NCBI RefSeq assembly: GCF_001444505.1
Contig: NZ_LNDJ01000052.1
Span: forward strand, 62,001-126,000
Reading direction: 5' to 3'
Length of the DNA: 64,000 nucleotides
DNA from: Psychrobacter piscatorii
GTDB lineage: Bacteria > Pseudomonadota > Gammaproteobacteria > Pseudomonadales > Moraxellaceae
The notes under the pieces were generated by a model that was not told the DNA's origin, made no database searches, and saw only the letters and a list, made by a program, of their open reading frames with translations. Both the position numbers and the translations under genes were made by a program. How positions within the stretch are numbered: position 1 is the first letter of the stretch; the number at the start of each line of letters is the position of its first letter. Shown in pieces: positions 19,315-28,856 of the stretch.

Positions 19315-19355
19315 CAGAAAAAAGCCAGATATGACGAGTATCTGGCTTTTTTCTG
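19315..19355. terminator. Perfect 17-bp bidirectional terminator after the HIT gene
   Basis: CAGAAAAAAGCCAGATA and its exact complement flank a 7-base loop; the stem carries the A and T runs itself. It ends the HIT-gene transcript (minus strand). The rest of 19098-19431 is AT-rich with no gene seen. Confidence 0.88.
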
Positions 19356-19431
19356 TCGCAATAGTTTATGAAAGATTCTTCATAAATAATGCTTTATAGA
19401 TGAGGTAAAGCAATTCAAAGTTAAAAACGGA

Positions 19432-19863
19432 TTACATCTGCCAATCAAAAGGCATTTGATGATGACCACGTAGCGCCATCATTAACGTCTGCTGCATTTG
19501 TGCCAAGACTTCTTTGGTATAAGGAACCGCAGGAACTCCCCATACTGGATTTGGCCATTGCATATCATTTTGATAACGAACAATATGATGAAAATGAAGC
19601 TGCGGGACTTGATTACCAAGCGCGGCCACATTCATTTTATCTGCTTGAAAGGTTTTGGCTAGCTGACTCGATAACCAGCTTGACTCACGCAAGAACTGCG
19701 TTTGGTCTGCCTCAGACAACTCATAAAGCTCTTTGATACCCGATACGCGCGGTACTAATATCAGCCAAGGGAATTGACAGTCATTGATCAAACGACAAGT
19801 AGATAATGGAAAATCACCCACTAAGAAACTATCAGCAGCAAGTTTATGATGAAGTTGGAACAT
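19432..19863 (-). CDS. HIT-domain protein (nucleotide hydrolase/transferase superfamily)
   Basis: 143 aa. HIT-fold landmarks are a conserved WLILVPRVSG strand, a Ser/Leu-rich helix, and the active-site region NQVPQLHFHHIVRY followed by WPNPVWG. The usual HxHxH reads QxHxH here: the first His is Gln, while the second and third remain. This matches a common proteobacterial HIT subgroup. Substrate unknown; dinucleotide polyphosphate or AMP-linked hydrolysis is the family's general activity. Confidence 0.85.
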   Translation of the reverse strand: MFQLHHKLAADSFLVGDFPLSTCRLINDCQFPWLILVPRVSGIKELYELSEADQTQFLRESSWLSSQLAKTFQADKMNVAALGNQVPQLHFHHIVRYQNDMQWPNPVWGVPAVPYTKEVLAQMQQTLMMALRGHHQMPFDWQM

Positions 19864-20031
19864 AATGACGGTTCTCTTGTTGTTTAATGCAAATAAAAGT
19901 ACGTAAAAAATATCGAAGAAGAAGCAATCCGGTTATTTTATCAGTTATCCCTGCGATAAAATAGCACCATACACTATTGCATTTGTGTTGATTGTCTTAG
20001 CAACCCCGATGATAGCTTTCACCGATTGAAT

Positions 20032-23000
20032 CTAGGCAGCTTCTGTCACCATATGCTCACTAAAATAACGTAAAAGATCTTGGATAACAGAGACTCGCTG
20101 TTGAGGCGTTGCCAACTTCTCGCTATGTTGATAACGAATACCAGATGCCCCATTCATACGATAATGCTGCCCATCTGACTGAATCAGCTTAATAATCGCC
20201 AAGGCATCGACGGGGGTATCTGGTGCAAACTCCAACGTCATACTACTGCTATTGGCATCGATTTTGTTGATCTTCAGCGGTTCTGCTTGCAAGCGCAGTC
20301 CATGAATGGCAAATAGCTGCTTGGTCTGGTCTGGCAATGCACCGAAACGGTCTATCATTTCGGTACGAATATCCGTCAACGCTTCTTTATCATCTGTATT
20401 GCTTATACGTTTGTAAAACAATAGGCGCTGATGTACGTCATGTAGATAGTCTTCTGGAATAAGAGCAGAGCTATGCAAGTTAATCTCACTGGTTAGCGAT
20501 AGTGGCGTATTCAAGTCAGGCTCTTTACCGGCCTTAATCGCCTTAGTTGCACGCTCCAGCATATCCATATATAAGCTAAAGCCAATCGCCTGCATATTAC
20601 CACTTTGCTGCTTACCCAGTATCTCACCTGCACCGCGAATCTCTAGATCTTCACTCGCCAGCATAAAACCTGCGCCGAGTGTATTGGCGCGTTCAATTGC
20701 ATGTAGACGACGCTTGGCATCGCCTTTGAGACCTTTGAGAGAAGGCACCAATAGGTAACAATATGCCTGATGATGACTTCGACCTACTCGGCCTCGTAGC
20801 TGATGCAGTTGCGCCAGACCAAACTTATCCGCACGCTCAATGATAATAGTATTGGCATTTGGTACGTCGATACCTGTCTCAATAATAGTAGAGCACACCA
20901 ACACGTTGAATTTTTTATGATAAAACTGCTGCATGATTTGCTCAAGCTGACGCTCTTGCATCTGCCCATGGGCGACCCCTACTCGCGCTTCTGGTACGAG
21001 GTCACGAATGGTCTCTGCCATACGCTCAATACTAGCCACATCATTGTGGAGCAGATAAACCTGCCCGCCGCGCAACAGCTCACGCAAGATAGCTTCTTTC
21101 ATCAAGGCATCTGTCTTTTGCATGACAAAGGTTTTAATAGCCAACCGGCGTGCAGGCGGTGTGGCAATGATTGACATATCACGCATGCCTGAGAGCGCCA
21201 TATTAAGCGTTCTAGGGATAGGCGTCGCGGTCATAGACATACTGTCTACATCTGTCTGAATCGCCTTGATACGTTCCTTATGACGCACCCCAAAACGGTG
21301 CTCCTCATCGACAATCATTAGCCCAAGGTTTGCAAACTTTACGTCAGGCTGCAATAGTTTATGAGTACCGATCACGATATCGACTTTGCCATCAGCCAAG
21401 TCCGTCAAGACCATGTCTTGATGCTTTTTACCACCAAAGCGAGACAGGCTCTCAATACGCACTGGCCAATCAGCAAATCGATCGCGGAAATTGTCTTCGT
21501 GCTGTCCTGCGAGCAATGTGGTGGGCACTAATACAGCAACTTGATAGCCAGCACTGACGGCAATAAAGGCCGCTCGCATCGCTACTTCTGTTTTACCAAA
21601 GCCAACATCACCGCAAATAAGGCGATCCATTGGCTGGTTTTGTCTCATATCTTCCATAACCGCATGAATGGCATTGGCTTGGTCAGCGGTCTCTTCAAAC
21701 GCAAACTGACTGGCAAACAGCTCGTATTGTGACGGATCTATTTTAAAATGAATACCAACTTTGGCCTCACGACGCGCTTGCATATTGAGCAGCTCTGCGG
21801 CAACATCGTGAATTTGCTCCAAGGCCTTTTGCTTGGCTCTATCCCATTTGCCACTGCCGATCTTATGTAATGGCGCTAACGCTGGATCGCCGCCACTATA
21901 GCGACTGATCATTTGTAGATTGGCGACTGGCACATAGATACTGGCATCATCGTCATATTTTAAATGAATGAACTCTTGCTCACCATCGCCCACATCTAGC
22001 GTGATTAGACCGTTATAACGACCAATACCATGCTCGATATGAACGACTGGGCTGCCATCTGTTATCTCAGTGACGCTCTTAACCAAGAACTCTTCTGATA
22101 CACCGCTTTGGCGACGACGACGCGTCTGTAAGACTTGACGACCAAACAGCTGCGTCTCACTAATCAACACCAAACGCTCAGGCACGTATACGCCGCGCTC
22201 AATCGGTGCCACAGTCAGACCGACATGTGGTAGTCGAGCATTATTCATAGCGCTCGTCTTATCTGCTGCTAAAAACGCTTCAAAGCTATCATATGCTTTG
22301 ATATCAATCTTACCCTTAAACAGCTCAATGAGAATTTCACGGCGACCTGCGGTTTCTGCAACAATTAGTACAGGCGTTGCTGTTTGTTGTTGAACGTTTA
22401 AAAAGTCGAGCAATTCAGTTAATGGCTCAGACTTCTGATGATTGACTGCCAGCTCTGGCGGTTCTTCGGCGCTTAATGTCACCAAGCCTTGCTGCTTAGT
22501 AGGCGTTAATGGCAGTTGCGGCTGAGATGAATCTTTACCTTCTTTTGCTACAACGTCATTCATTGTAGCCAGCTCATCGCGTGCGCTTAGTATCACTCGT
22601 GGATAGTGATTTAGTTGTTCATTAAGCGCGTTGGATAATAAGTATAAGAGCGCAGGTTCGACGATAGGCTTATCAATATCATGTCGACGTTCTTCATAGC
22701 GGCGCTGGATTTGTGACCAATAATCTGCCTGTTTTTCGTTAATCAGCTCATCTGTGATAAACAACGCATCGCTTGGCAAATAAGAAAACAATGTACTTTC
22801 TTCTTGCCAATCTTTTAAGTCAAAAAATAGTGGCTGATAATACTCCAGTCCGCTACTCGCGATACCTGCCATTACATCTTTATGCAACTCAGACTTGCGG
22901 CTACTGGCATTAGGGAACATCGCCGCAAAATTCGTGCGAAATGTCTCTCGCCCTTCATCCAGCGGAAACTCCTTTGCTGGTAATATTTGGAACTGTTCGA

Positions 23001-23742
23001 TAGGTTTAGAGATATCTGGCAATTTGTGCAGCAGCGACAGTGACTCTTTGCCCATGCTGGTATCATTGCCTGTCAACATCGCCTTGAGATCATCAGCGGT
23101 CAACGTGCGCTGGGTTTGCGGATGAAAAAAACGAATTGTCTCAATTTCATCGTCAAATAAGTCTAAACGCAGCGGAAAAGGCTGACCCATAGCAAAGATA
23201 TCGATAATGCTGCCACGTACAGCGAACTCACCGGGCTCAAAGACATTATCAACCGCTCTATAACCCGCCTTTGCCAAAAGCCCACGTTGCGTATTGATAT
23301 CGAATCGATCACCAACGCTCAAATCAAAATGCTGTCCGATCAACCAACTGGGCGGTGCGACGCGTTGCATCAATGTCTGTATTGAGATGAGTAGCACGCC
23401 TGATCTCGGCATATCTGTCAATAGATTGATGCGTTCACTAACGATGTCTTGATGCGGAGACAGCTCATCATATGTCAGTGTCTCCCAGTCAGGAAACACG
23501 TAGGCATCCACACCGCAAAATGCCAGCTCGGTCTCTATCTGATTGAGCTGATTTTGGTCACGTGCCACTACGACCTTTAGGCGCTTGGCAACATTCCACA
23601 TAGGCGTTTGAAACAAGCTTGCCAGCCACAAACTGCTAACAGCACCATGGACAGGCGCAAGCCAACGCCGCTCGGCATTTTGGATGGGGAACAACTGCTG
23701 GTTAATAGGATCAAACGCGTCAGTCAAAGCAGTGATAGGCAT
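20032..23742 (-). CDS. mfd: Transcription-repair coupling factor Mfd
   Basis: ATP-dependent translocase that removes RNA polymerase stalled at lesions and recruits UvrA. It has about 1236 aa (E. coli 1148). The N-terminal UvrB-like module (about 1-340) is followed by the RNAP-interacting CarD-like domain (VVHIEHGIGRY). The SF2 RecG-like motor contains Walker A GDVGFGKTEVAM, the DEEH box, TATPIPRTL and QLRGRVGRSHHQAYCY. The C-terminal TRCF domain follows. A linker (about 400-440, Gln/Glu-rich) is longer than in E. coli. The start is ATG 23742; a GTG at 23757 is an alternative. Confidence 0.97.
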   Translation of the reverse strand: MPITALTDAFDPINQQLFPIQNAERRWLAPVHGAVSSLWLASLFQTPMWNVAKRLKVVVARDQNQLNQIETELAFCGVDAYVFPDWETLTYDELSPHQDIVSERINLLTDMPRSGVLLISIQTLMQRVAPPSWLIGQHFDLSVGDRFDINTQRGLLAKAGYRAVDNVFEPGEFAVRGSIIDIFAMGQPFPLRLDLFDDEIETIRFFHPQTQRTLTADDLKAMLTGNDTSMGKESLSLLHKLPDISKPIEQFQILPAKEFPLDEGRETFRTNFAAMFPNASSRKSELHKDVMAGIASSGLEYYQPLFFDLKDWQEESTLFSYLPSDALFITDELINEKQADYWSQIQRRYEERRHDIDKPIVEPALLYLLSNALNEQLNHYPRVILSARDELATMNDVVAKEGKDSSQPQLPLTPTKQQGLVTLSAEEPPELAVNHQKSEPLTELLDFLNVQQQTATPVLIVAETAGRREILIELFKGKIDIKAYDSFEAFLAADKTSAMNNARLPHVGLTVAPIERGVYVPERLVLISETQLFGRQVLQTRRRRQSGVSEEFLVKSVTEITDGSPVVHIEHGIGRYNGLITLDVGDGEQEFIHLKYDDDASIYVPVANLQMISRYSGGDPALAPLHKIGSGKWDRAKQKALEQIHDVAAELLNMQARREAKVGIHFKIDPSQYELFASQFAFEETADQANAIHAVMEDMRQNQPMDRLICGDVGFGKTEVAMRAAFIAVSAGYQVAVLVPTTLLAGQHEDNFRDRFADWPVRIESLSRFGGKKHQDMVLTDLADGKVDIVIGTHKLLQPDVKFANLGLMIVDEEHRFGVRHKERIKAIQTDVDSMSMTATPIPRTLNMALSGMRDMSIIATPPARRLAIKTFVMQKTDALMKEAILRELLRGGQVYLLHNDVASIERMAETIRDLVPEARVGVAHGQMQERQLEQIMQQFYHKKFNVLVCSTIIETGIDVPNANTIIIERADKFGLAQLHQLRGRVGRSHHQAYCYLLVPSLKGLKGDAKRRLHAIERANTLGAGFMLASEDLEIRGAGEILGKQQSGNMQAIGFSLYMDMLERATKAIKAGKEPDLNTPLSLTSEINLHSSALIPEDYLHDVHQRLLFYKRISNTDDKEALTDIRTEMIDRFGALPDQTKQLFAIHGLRLQAEPLKINKIDANSSSMTLEFAPDTPVDALAIIKLIQSDGQHYRMNGASGIRYQHSEKLATPQQRVSVIQDLLRYFSEHMVTEAA

Positions 23743-23894
23743 AAAGAATAGGATCACAGTTAAGGAGTCAGAAAGCTATTATACGAATATTTGAGCAATT
23801 ACCAAAACTTATGCCGTAACGGTTTGTCACGTAAAAGTTCACTCATTCATGATCGAGGATTGATAACGATTATTAAGCTTTAACTATCATCACA

Positions 23895-23925
23895 TAAAAA
23901 ACCCCAACTGATAAGCTGAGGTTCT
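23895..23925 (-). terminator. Terminator downstream of rraA
   Basis: On the minus strand, AACCTCAGCT and AGTTGGGGTT form an imperfect 10-bp stem (two mismatches) with a TATC loop, followed by a T-rich run. Confidence 0.55.
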
Positions 23926-23948
23926 CATTCACACTGGTTAAACCAAGT

Positions 23949-24470
23949 TCAAATTAACGGTTTATCACTAGCGATAATGCCATTGTTGTCAGCATAGACA
24001 AACATTCCCGAGTTCAATGTCAAATCACCAAAGCGGATTTCGATATCCGTTTGACCTTCATCACGGCGAGTTGATTTGCGCGGGATGCAACCAAGTGCCA
24101 TCACACCAAGATCCATCGCTGCTATGTCATCAACATCTCGGACACAGCCATATACGATAACACCCGCCCAGCCATTGTCGATGGCCGACTGTGCAATCAT
24201 ATCGCCGAGCAAGGCACAGCGCATAGAGCCGCCACCATCGACGACCAACACCTTACCATTGCCAGCTTTGTCTTTGCCATCACTATTCAATAGTGATTTG
24301 ACGCGGCTATTGTCTTCAAAGCACTTCACCGTCACGATTTCACCGCAGAATTTATCTTTTGCGCCAAAACGACGAAATGCCTTACCTTCAATATTTGGTA
24401 GACATACTTGCGACTCAGGATTGGCGTCTAGTAAATCACATGTGACAAAGTTCTCTTTATTCATCTCCAT
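23949..24470 (-). CDS. rraA: RraA-family regulator of RNase E activity
   Basis: 173 aa. RraA inhibits RNase E; members of the fold also act as 4-hydroxy-4-methyl-2-oxoglutarate/oxaloacetate aldolases. Visible family blocks are FRRFGAKDKFCGEIVTVKCF, VLVVDGGGSMRCALLGDMIA and GVIVYGCVRDVDD. GGAG stands 8 bases before ATG 24470. Aldolase activity cannot be excluded from sequence alone. Confidence 0.9.
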   Translation of the reverse strand: MEMNKENFVTCDLLDANPESQVCLPNIEGKAFRRFGAKDKFCGEIVTVKCFEDNSRVKSLLNSDGKDKAGNGKVLVVDGGGSMRCALLGDMIAQSAIDNGWAGVIVYGCVRDVDDIAAMDLGVMALGCIPRKSTRRDEGQTDIEIRFGDLTLNSGMFVYADNNGIIASDKPLI

Positions 24471-24560
24471 CGTTTCTACTCCTTATTATAAGTGATTAAG
24501 CTGCTTGATCTTGTAATACATGGTCATACTTGGCTGTAGTCTTGACTCAAAAATAATGCT

Positions 24561-25262
24561 TTATTTTTTCACGCGAGTCATTGCAAGCATTTTCTTATTT
24601 TCAATGATCTCTGTATGTTCAATCTGGGGTTCTGTACGGTATTTACGACGATGATAAATGTCATGAGCACTCATCGCCATTGCACTAGCGACGCGCTTAG
24701 CCGAGATAGGATGTAATGAGAGTGACTCTGAGACTAAAGGCGAGATAAGCTTAAAAGCTTTTTGCCCAATGCTCTCGAGTGGACGCCCTTTATGCTTGCC
24801 TAGTAATAACGACGGTCGAAATATCACCAGTTGACCAAAGCCTAATGCCGTAATAGATTGCTCAGTCTCTGCCTTGACTCGATTGTACAAAAAGCGGCTG
24901 TCAATATCGGCATTCATGGATGAAAGTAGAAAAAAGTTTTCTACCCCTTTATCACGGCATAGCTTAGCAAAGTTAAAATTGTAATCATGGTCTATCTTTC
25001 GAAAAGCCTCATCACTGCCCGCTTGTTTTTTGGTAGTGCCAAGACAACTAAAGGCATCTGTCGTTCGATCCGCACCAACGCTCGCAAACACTTCAGAGAG
25101 GTTATCAAAGTCATTAACCTGATAAAAACGCATGCTGGCATTAATATAGCGTGGCGGGCGCCGAGCGATCACAATCAATGTATCATAGAGCTCACTCAGC
25201 TGTTTTACCAAATGCTGCCCTACCAATCCTGTTGCGCCAATCACAATTGCTTTTCGCTGCAT
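24561..25262 (-). CDS. NAD(P)-binding Rossmann oxidoreductase (NmrA/HTATIP2-like)
   Basis: 233 aa atypical short-chain dehydrogenase-like protein. The dinucleotide motif GATGLVGQHLVKQL is near residues 9-22, CLGTTKKQAGS follows the fourth strand, and YNRVKAETEQ provides a YxxxK-like pair; a later IFRPSLLLGKHKGR block is typical of this group. Probably cytoplasmic, substrate unknown. It follows rraA's upstream region with about 90 bp between the genes. Confidence 0.8.
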   Translation of the reverse strand: MQRKAIVIGATGLVGQHLVKQLSELYDTLIVIARRPPRYINASMRFYQVNDFDNLSEVFASVGADRTTDAFSCLGTTKKQAGSDEAFRKIDHDYNFNFAKLCRDKGVENFFLLSSMNADIDSRFLYNRVKAETEQSITALGFGQLVIFRPSLLLGKHKGRPLESIGQKAFKLISPLVSESLSLHPISAKRVASAMAMSAHDIYHRRKYRTEPQIEHTEIIENKKMLAMTRVKK

Positions 25263-25501
25263 ACCCTATCCACTTATATAACGTTAGAGGTTCTATATTG
25301 ATGAAAAGTAACCTATATCAAAGCCTACCATTAGGATATCATACCTAAATTCATGAATAACTGACGCTATTATGTATGATATATTGTAAGAGATTTTATC
25401 AATCAGTTGCGCCTATTGATGTCTGCTATTGATTTAGATACCTTAATAAACCAAAATTCATGAGTTTACAGTACTTCTTTGCGCATTAATCATCAAATAT
25501 A

Positions 25502-25530
25502 TTGTCCTTAGTGCAATAATTTGCTAATAT
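25502..25530 (+). promoter_or_regulatory. Candidate rpsT promoter
   Basis: TTGTCC (25502-25507) and TAATAT (25525-25530) are 17 bp apart. They lie about 195 bases before the rpsT start in the 463-bp gap 25263-25725. A small hairpin GGCGAG/CTCGTC (25637-25654, one G·U) lies in the deduced leader. No gene is seen elsewhere in that gap. Confidence 0.45.
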
Positions 25531-25725
25531 AACCGGCTTTACACGTCAACGCTGTTTAATTATTCCAAACAGTTCTGGCGCTTGCGATGATCTATTTGTA
25601 TTAGATACTTTAATATTAGACATCGACATCATGTTTGGCGAGAGGCTGCTCGTCACCGATGATTGTTAAACCCATTATTGCAATCAACATTCATATTTTT
25701 ATCTGTCTTTATCAAGGAGATACGC

Positions 25726-25992
25726 GTGGCTAATACTGCACAAGCTCGTAAACGCGCCCGTCAAAACACCAAACGTCGTCAGAACTCTGCGTCACAACGC
25801 TCTATGGTTCGTACTTACTTAAAACGTGTTGATGCGGCTATCGAAGCTAAAGATTATGACGCGGCTACCGAAGCTTACAAAAAAGCGGTACCAGTTATTG
25901 ATCGTATGGCTGACAAAGGTATTATTCATAAGAATAAAGCTGCTCGTCGTAAGAGCCGCCTAAACAAAACAATCAAAGGCCTACAAGCTTAA
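25726..25992 (+). CDS. rpsT: 30S ribosomal protein S20
   Basis: 88 aa primary-binding protein of the small subunit. It begins [20 protein letters not shown] and is Lys/Arg/Ala-rich throughout. The start is GTG at 25726, with AAGGAG 7 bases upstream; a frame extending to an ATG at 25663 would place the ribosome-binding site inside the gene. Use of a non-AUG start is also known for E. coli rpsT (UUG), where it is part of autogenous control; the same control here is inference. Confidence 0.97.
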   Translation: MANTAQARKRARQNTKRRQNSASQRSMVRTYLKRVDAAIEAKDYDAATEAYKKAVPVIDRMADKGIIHKNKAARRKSRLNKTIKGLQA

Positions 25993-26012
25993 GATTTGTA
26001 TTGTCTAGACCG

Positions 26013-26081
26013 CATGACGCTTTTATAGCGTCATGACTAAAACCTTGCTACTGGTTCTGATACTGGGGCAAGGTTTTTTTA
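26013..26081 (+). terminator. Tandem hairpins and terminator after rpsT
   Basis: The first hairpin has CATGACGCT/AGCGTCATG arms (26013-26021 / 26027-26035) and no T-tract. The second is AACCTTGC/GCAAGGTT (26041-26048 / 26068-26075), running into T7, a typical intrinsic terminator. The first may protect the mRNA 3' end. Confidence 0.85.
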
Positions 26082-26134
26082 TGCCTACTCGATATATATC
26101 TAGTGGAACGTCATTACCATTTTTTGATGAAATC

Positions 26135-27013
26135 TTATGTCCATTGCACCCCTGGTGGTAATAGCAGTTTACTTGGGTGATACCCTGCTGCACGATACCC
26201 ATTCAACAATGAACTAATCGGACGTGTATATACTTGACCACGCCAGATAAAATGCGCATTTGCCTGATCAAAAGGTTTATCATCAAACCACAAAAACACC
26301 CCTTCCATCATTTTTGGCCAATCATTCCAATCGATCTCTTCCACATCGAACATCACGGCTAAGAATGCAGACAACAAAGTATCATGACTGACAGCCAGCA
26401 TTAGATGCCCATGCTGCGGCTGGTTTTGATAAAAGAGCGAGAGAATATCAAGGCCACCTTGATAAGCATTTTTGGTGCCTTCAAGATTGCCTTGCAAAAA
26501 GCGATTGATAAAATTGAGTACACCAATCTCTTTAAATATTGGGTTCGCTATTTCAGGTTCAGTAACGAGGCTACCAGGCTCAACCAGCAGTGACTGATAC
26601 GTAATATCACGCTTTAGACCTGCTCCTTCCTGCATGAGCTGCGCCGTATCAATACAGCGTTTAATGGGGCTTGAGATGCTATCAACATTGAGTGAGTATG
26701 GGAGGTGACCTGCTAACCAACGACCCCAAGACTTAGCTAGTACGCGGCCTTTAGGCGTCAGCGGCAACTGATAGCTGGCAAAACCATTGCCGTCAGAACG
26801 CTCACGCAAAGAGTGTCTGGTAAATAAAATCAGCCGCTCATTTTCAGGTAATAGTCTGACCGAAGAAATCATACTATCTGGCAGATGTGAAGGCGCAGGC
26901 GCACTTGGTGTGTGACTCGCAAGCTTGTCAGCAGAGACTTTTGATAAGGTGCTATTAAGATATTTACTCATAGTAGCAAGCGTAGCAGATTTTTTGACAG
27001 GAATGAACAACAT
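26135..27013 (-). CDS. Histidine phosphatase superfamily protein
   Basis: 292 aa. The phosphoacceptor region reads LFTRHSLRERSDGNG (RH with downstream Arg), followed by TPKGRVLAKSWG, a SSPIKRCIDTA block typical of the branch, and a second catalytic His in AVSHDTLLSAFLAVM. The first 45 residues are Ser/Ala/Pro-rich and may be a linker or a mis-called start (an ATG at 26971 lacks a ribosome-binding site). No signal peptide is obvious. It is more distant than phosphoglycerate mutase; substrate unknown. Confidence 0.82.
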   Translation of the reverse strand: MLFIPVKKSATLATMSKYLNSTLSKVSADKLASHTPSAPAPSHLPDSMISSVRLLPENERLILFTRHSLRERSDGNGFASYQLPLTPKGRVLAKSWGRWLAGHLPYSLNVDSISSPIKRCIDTAQLMQEGAGLKRDITYQSLLVEPGSLVTEPEIANPIFKEIGVLNFINRFLQGNLEGTKNAYQGGLDILSLFYQNQPQHGHLMLAVSHDTLLSAFLAVMFDVEEIDWNDWPKMMEGVFLWFDDKPFDQANAHFIWRGQVYTRPISSLLNGYRAAGYHPSKLLLPPGVQWT

Positions 27014-27136
27014 ACAAATCCAGTTGCAATATATCTTGTAAATATCCTGTTATATGTTAAATGGGATGTCTAACTTTTGAGCATGGTACGCTGTAACAGA
27101 TAGCAATCACTATTACTTACATGCGCAAAATCTTGG

Positions 27137-27934
27137 CTAACCAATATCAACGACTTTATCCCACGCAAATGCCAACGCCGTACTGCTAATCTCATTAGGG
27201 TAAGCCCTAGGATTGACAATCACTCGCGTATTACCTATCCGGTAATCGAATGCTTCATGGGTATGACCATGCACCCACAAAGTCGGTGCCCAGTCCTCAT
27301 GCATCCACCCAGACAAATCACTAACAAACGCAGCATTACTTGGTAAATTGGCATATTTTTCAGACACAGACAATGCACTGACACTATGATGGCTCATGAC
27401 GACCGTTTTTTTGCCCAGTGCTTTGGCAGTGATTAGTGCTTGCTGCAACCACTGACGATGCTCTGAGTGAATTTGCATGGAAACTTCAGGTGAAAACATC
27501 TCTTTACCTGCATATATCTGCTTATAATCACGCATAAAATGCCTAGCAGCAGCCATAGTATCTTCATTGGCATGATACTGATAATCCGTCCACAGTGTGC
27601 AACCTAAAATTCGTGTATCACCGATATCAATATGCTGGCACTGTAAGACACAAACCCCTTTGTTAGAGGCAGCATCATAATTGTCCCAAGTCGCCAAATT
27701 TTGGTCAAAACTTAGCACATCTTCGTCAAAATATTCGTGATTACCTGAGATCGTGATCAGAGGAACTTGTAAGCGTGCTGCCTGCTCTTGTAACCACGGC
27801 ATCCCTCTATCGCTGTTGGCGGTGTCTCCCGCTACTAACACGATATCTGCGTCAGTTTTAGGAATATGCCCAATAGGGTGTGACTGGCGTGCATAACTAT
27901 CAATATGTAAGTCACTTAGTATTTGTAATTTCAT
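27137..27934 (-). CDS. Calcineurin-like metallophosphoesterase
   Basis: 265 aa with the full two-metal motif set: DLHID (near 8-12), GDTANSD (36-42), GNHEYF (about 60-65), SHHS (about 182) and HGHTHE (about 223-228). Probably a cytoplasmic phosphoesterase. The family includes 3',5'-cAMP phosphodiesterases such as CpdA and Rv0805-like enzymes, so it could oppose the cyclase nearby, but I see nothing specific for cAMP. Substrate unknown. Confidence 0.85.
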   Translation of the reverse strand: MKLQILSDLHIDSYARQSHPIGHIPKTDADIVLVAGDTANSDRGMPWLQEQAARLQVPLITISGNHEYFDEDVLSFDQNLATWDNYDAASNKGVCVLQCQHIDIGDTRILGCTLWTDYQYHANEDTMAAARHFMRDYKQIYAGKEMFSPEVSMQIHSEHRQWLQQALITAKALGKKTVVMSHHSVSALSVSEKYANLPSNAAFVSDLSGWMHEDWAPTLWVHGHTHEAFDYRIGNTRVIVNPRAYPNEISSTALAFAWDKVVDIG

Positions 27935-28036
27935 ATAATTCAGTATCGTCCAATAGTGTCATGATCAATAATTTGAGCCGTAAGCGTCAGCAAGCGCTAA
28001 AGCAGTGTATCAGCTCTTTCTTTACCATCAAAAAGT

Positions 28037-28065
28037 AAAAAGACAGCGATTTAGGCTGTCTTTTT
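28037..28065 (-). terminator. Terminator downstream of pyrF
   Basis: Perfect 11-bp stem AAAAAGACAGC/GCTGTCTTTTT with a 7-base loop; the T-run is part of the stem and continues on both strands. It stands between pyrF and the metallophosphoesterase gene, both on the minus strand. Confidence 0.88.
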
Positions 28066-28084
28066 GCTTTACTGATATCAAAAC

Positions 28085-28783
28085 TTAAATACTTTGCAGT
28101 ATTGTCTGCAATTTAGCCGCAGGGTCTATAGCCTGAGTAATTGAGCGTCCAATCACCAAATAATCAGAACCATCTAACAATGCTTGACTTGGCGTACAGA
28201 TGCGCTTTTGATCGTCGGTATTGTCGTCTGCTAGTCGAATGCCTGGCGTGACCAATTTAAAATCTTGACCGCATAAGGCTTTGAGCGTTTTCGCTTCTTG
28301 AGCAGAGCACACTACCCCATCTAGCCCAGCCTGCTTAGTCAGCTGTGCCAGTCGGCTCACCTGAGCATCTAAGCGATCAGTAATGCCCGTTTGCAGTAAT
28401 ACTTCGCTGTCCATAGAGGTCAATACAGTCACTGCAATGAGTAATGTATCAAGGTTATTATCTAGCAAACGTTGTTTTGCCAAGGACATAGCCTCTAGAC
28501 CTGCACTAGCATGAACATTGACCATCCATACACCAAGCTCGGCAGCAGCTAGTACCGCTTGAGCAGTAGTGTTAGGAATATCGTGAAACTTCAGGTCTAA
28601 GAATACCTCAAAGTTACGCTGATGCAGTGCCTTTACAATATCGGGACCACAGCGTGTAAATAGCTCTTTACCTACTTTGAGCCGGCATAACGCTGGATCC
28701 AATTGATCCGCTAAGGCCAAGGAAGCTTGCAAAGTCATATTGTCTAAAGCAACAATGACTGGAGAGTTAATCATATTATTCAT
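28085..28783 (-). CDS. pyrF: Orotidine 5'-phosphate decarboxylase
   Basis: Last step of UMP synthesis (OMP to UMP). 232 aa. The catalytic DxKxxD tetrad is in [13 protein letters not shown], and the phosphate-binding end is VTPGIRL with VIGRSIT. Lies downstream of lapA as in enterobacteria, but with no lapB between. The ATG at 28783 and another at 28774 are both possible; neither has a strong site. Confidence 0.97.
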   Translation of the reverse strand: MNNMINSPVIVALDNMTLQASLALADQLDPALCRLKVGKELFTRCGPDIVKALHQRNFEVFLDLKFHDIPNTTAQAVLAAAELGVWMVNVHASAGLEAMSLAKQRLLDNNLDTLLIAVTVLTSMDSEVLLQTGITDRLDAQVSRLAQLTKQAGLDGVVCSAQEAKTLKALCGQDFKLVTPGIRLADDNTDDQKRICTPSQALLDGSDYLVIGRSITQAIDPAAKLQTILQSI

Positions 28784-28856
28784 GGTTTTGCCACATATCA
28801 GAATTATTAGAGCACTGTATTTTCAAAATCAACAACCATTTCTATGGCCGAGCAAT

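Noticed and set aside
23861-23875. Fur-box-like GATAACGATTATT between rraA and mfd
   Set aside because: Two mismatches in the 13-base core, no iron-linked gene nearby, and AT-rich DNA gives such matches by chance; not called.
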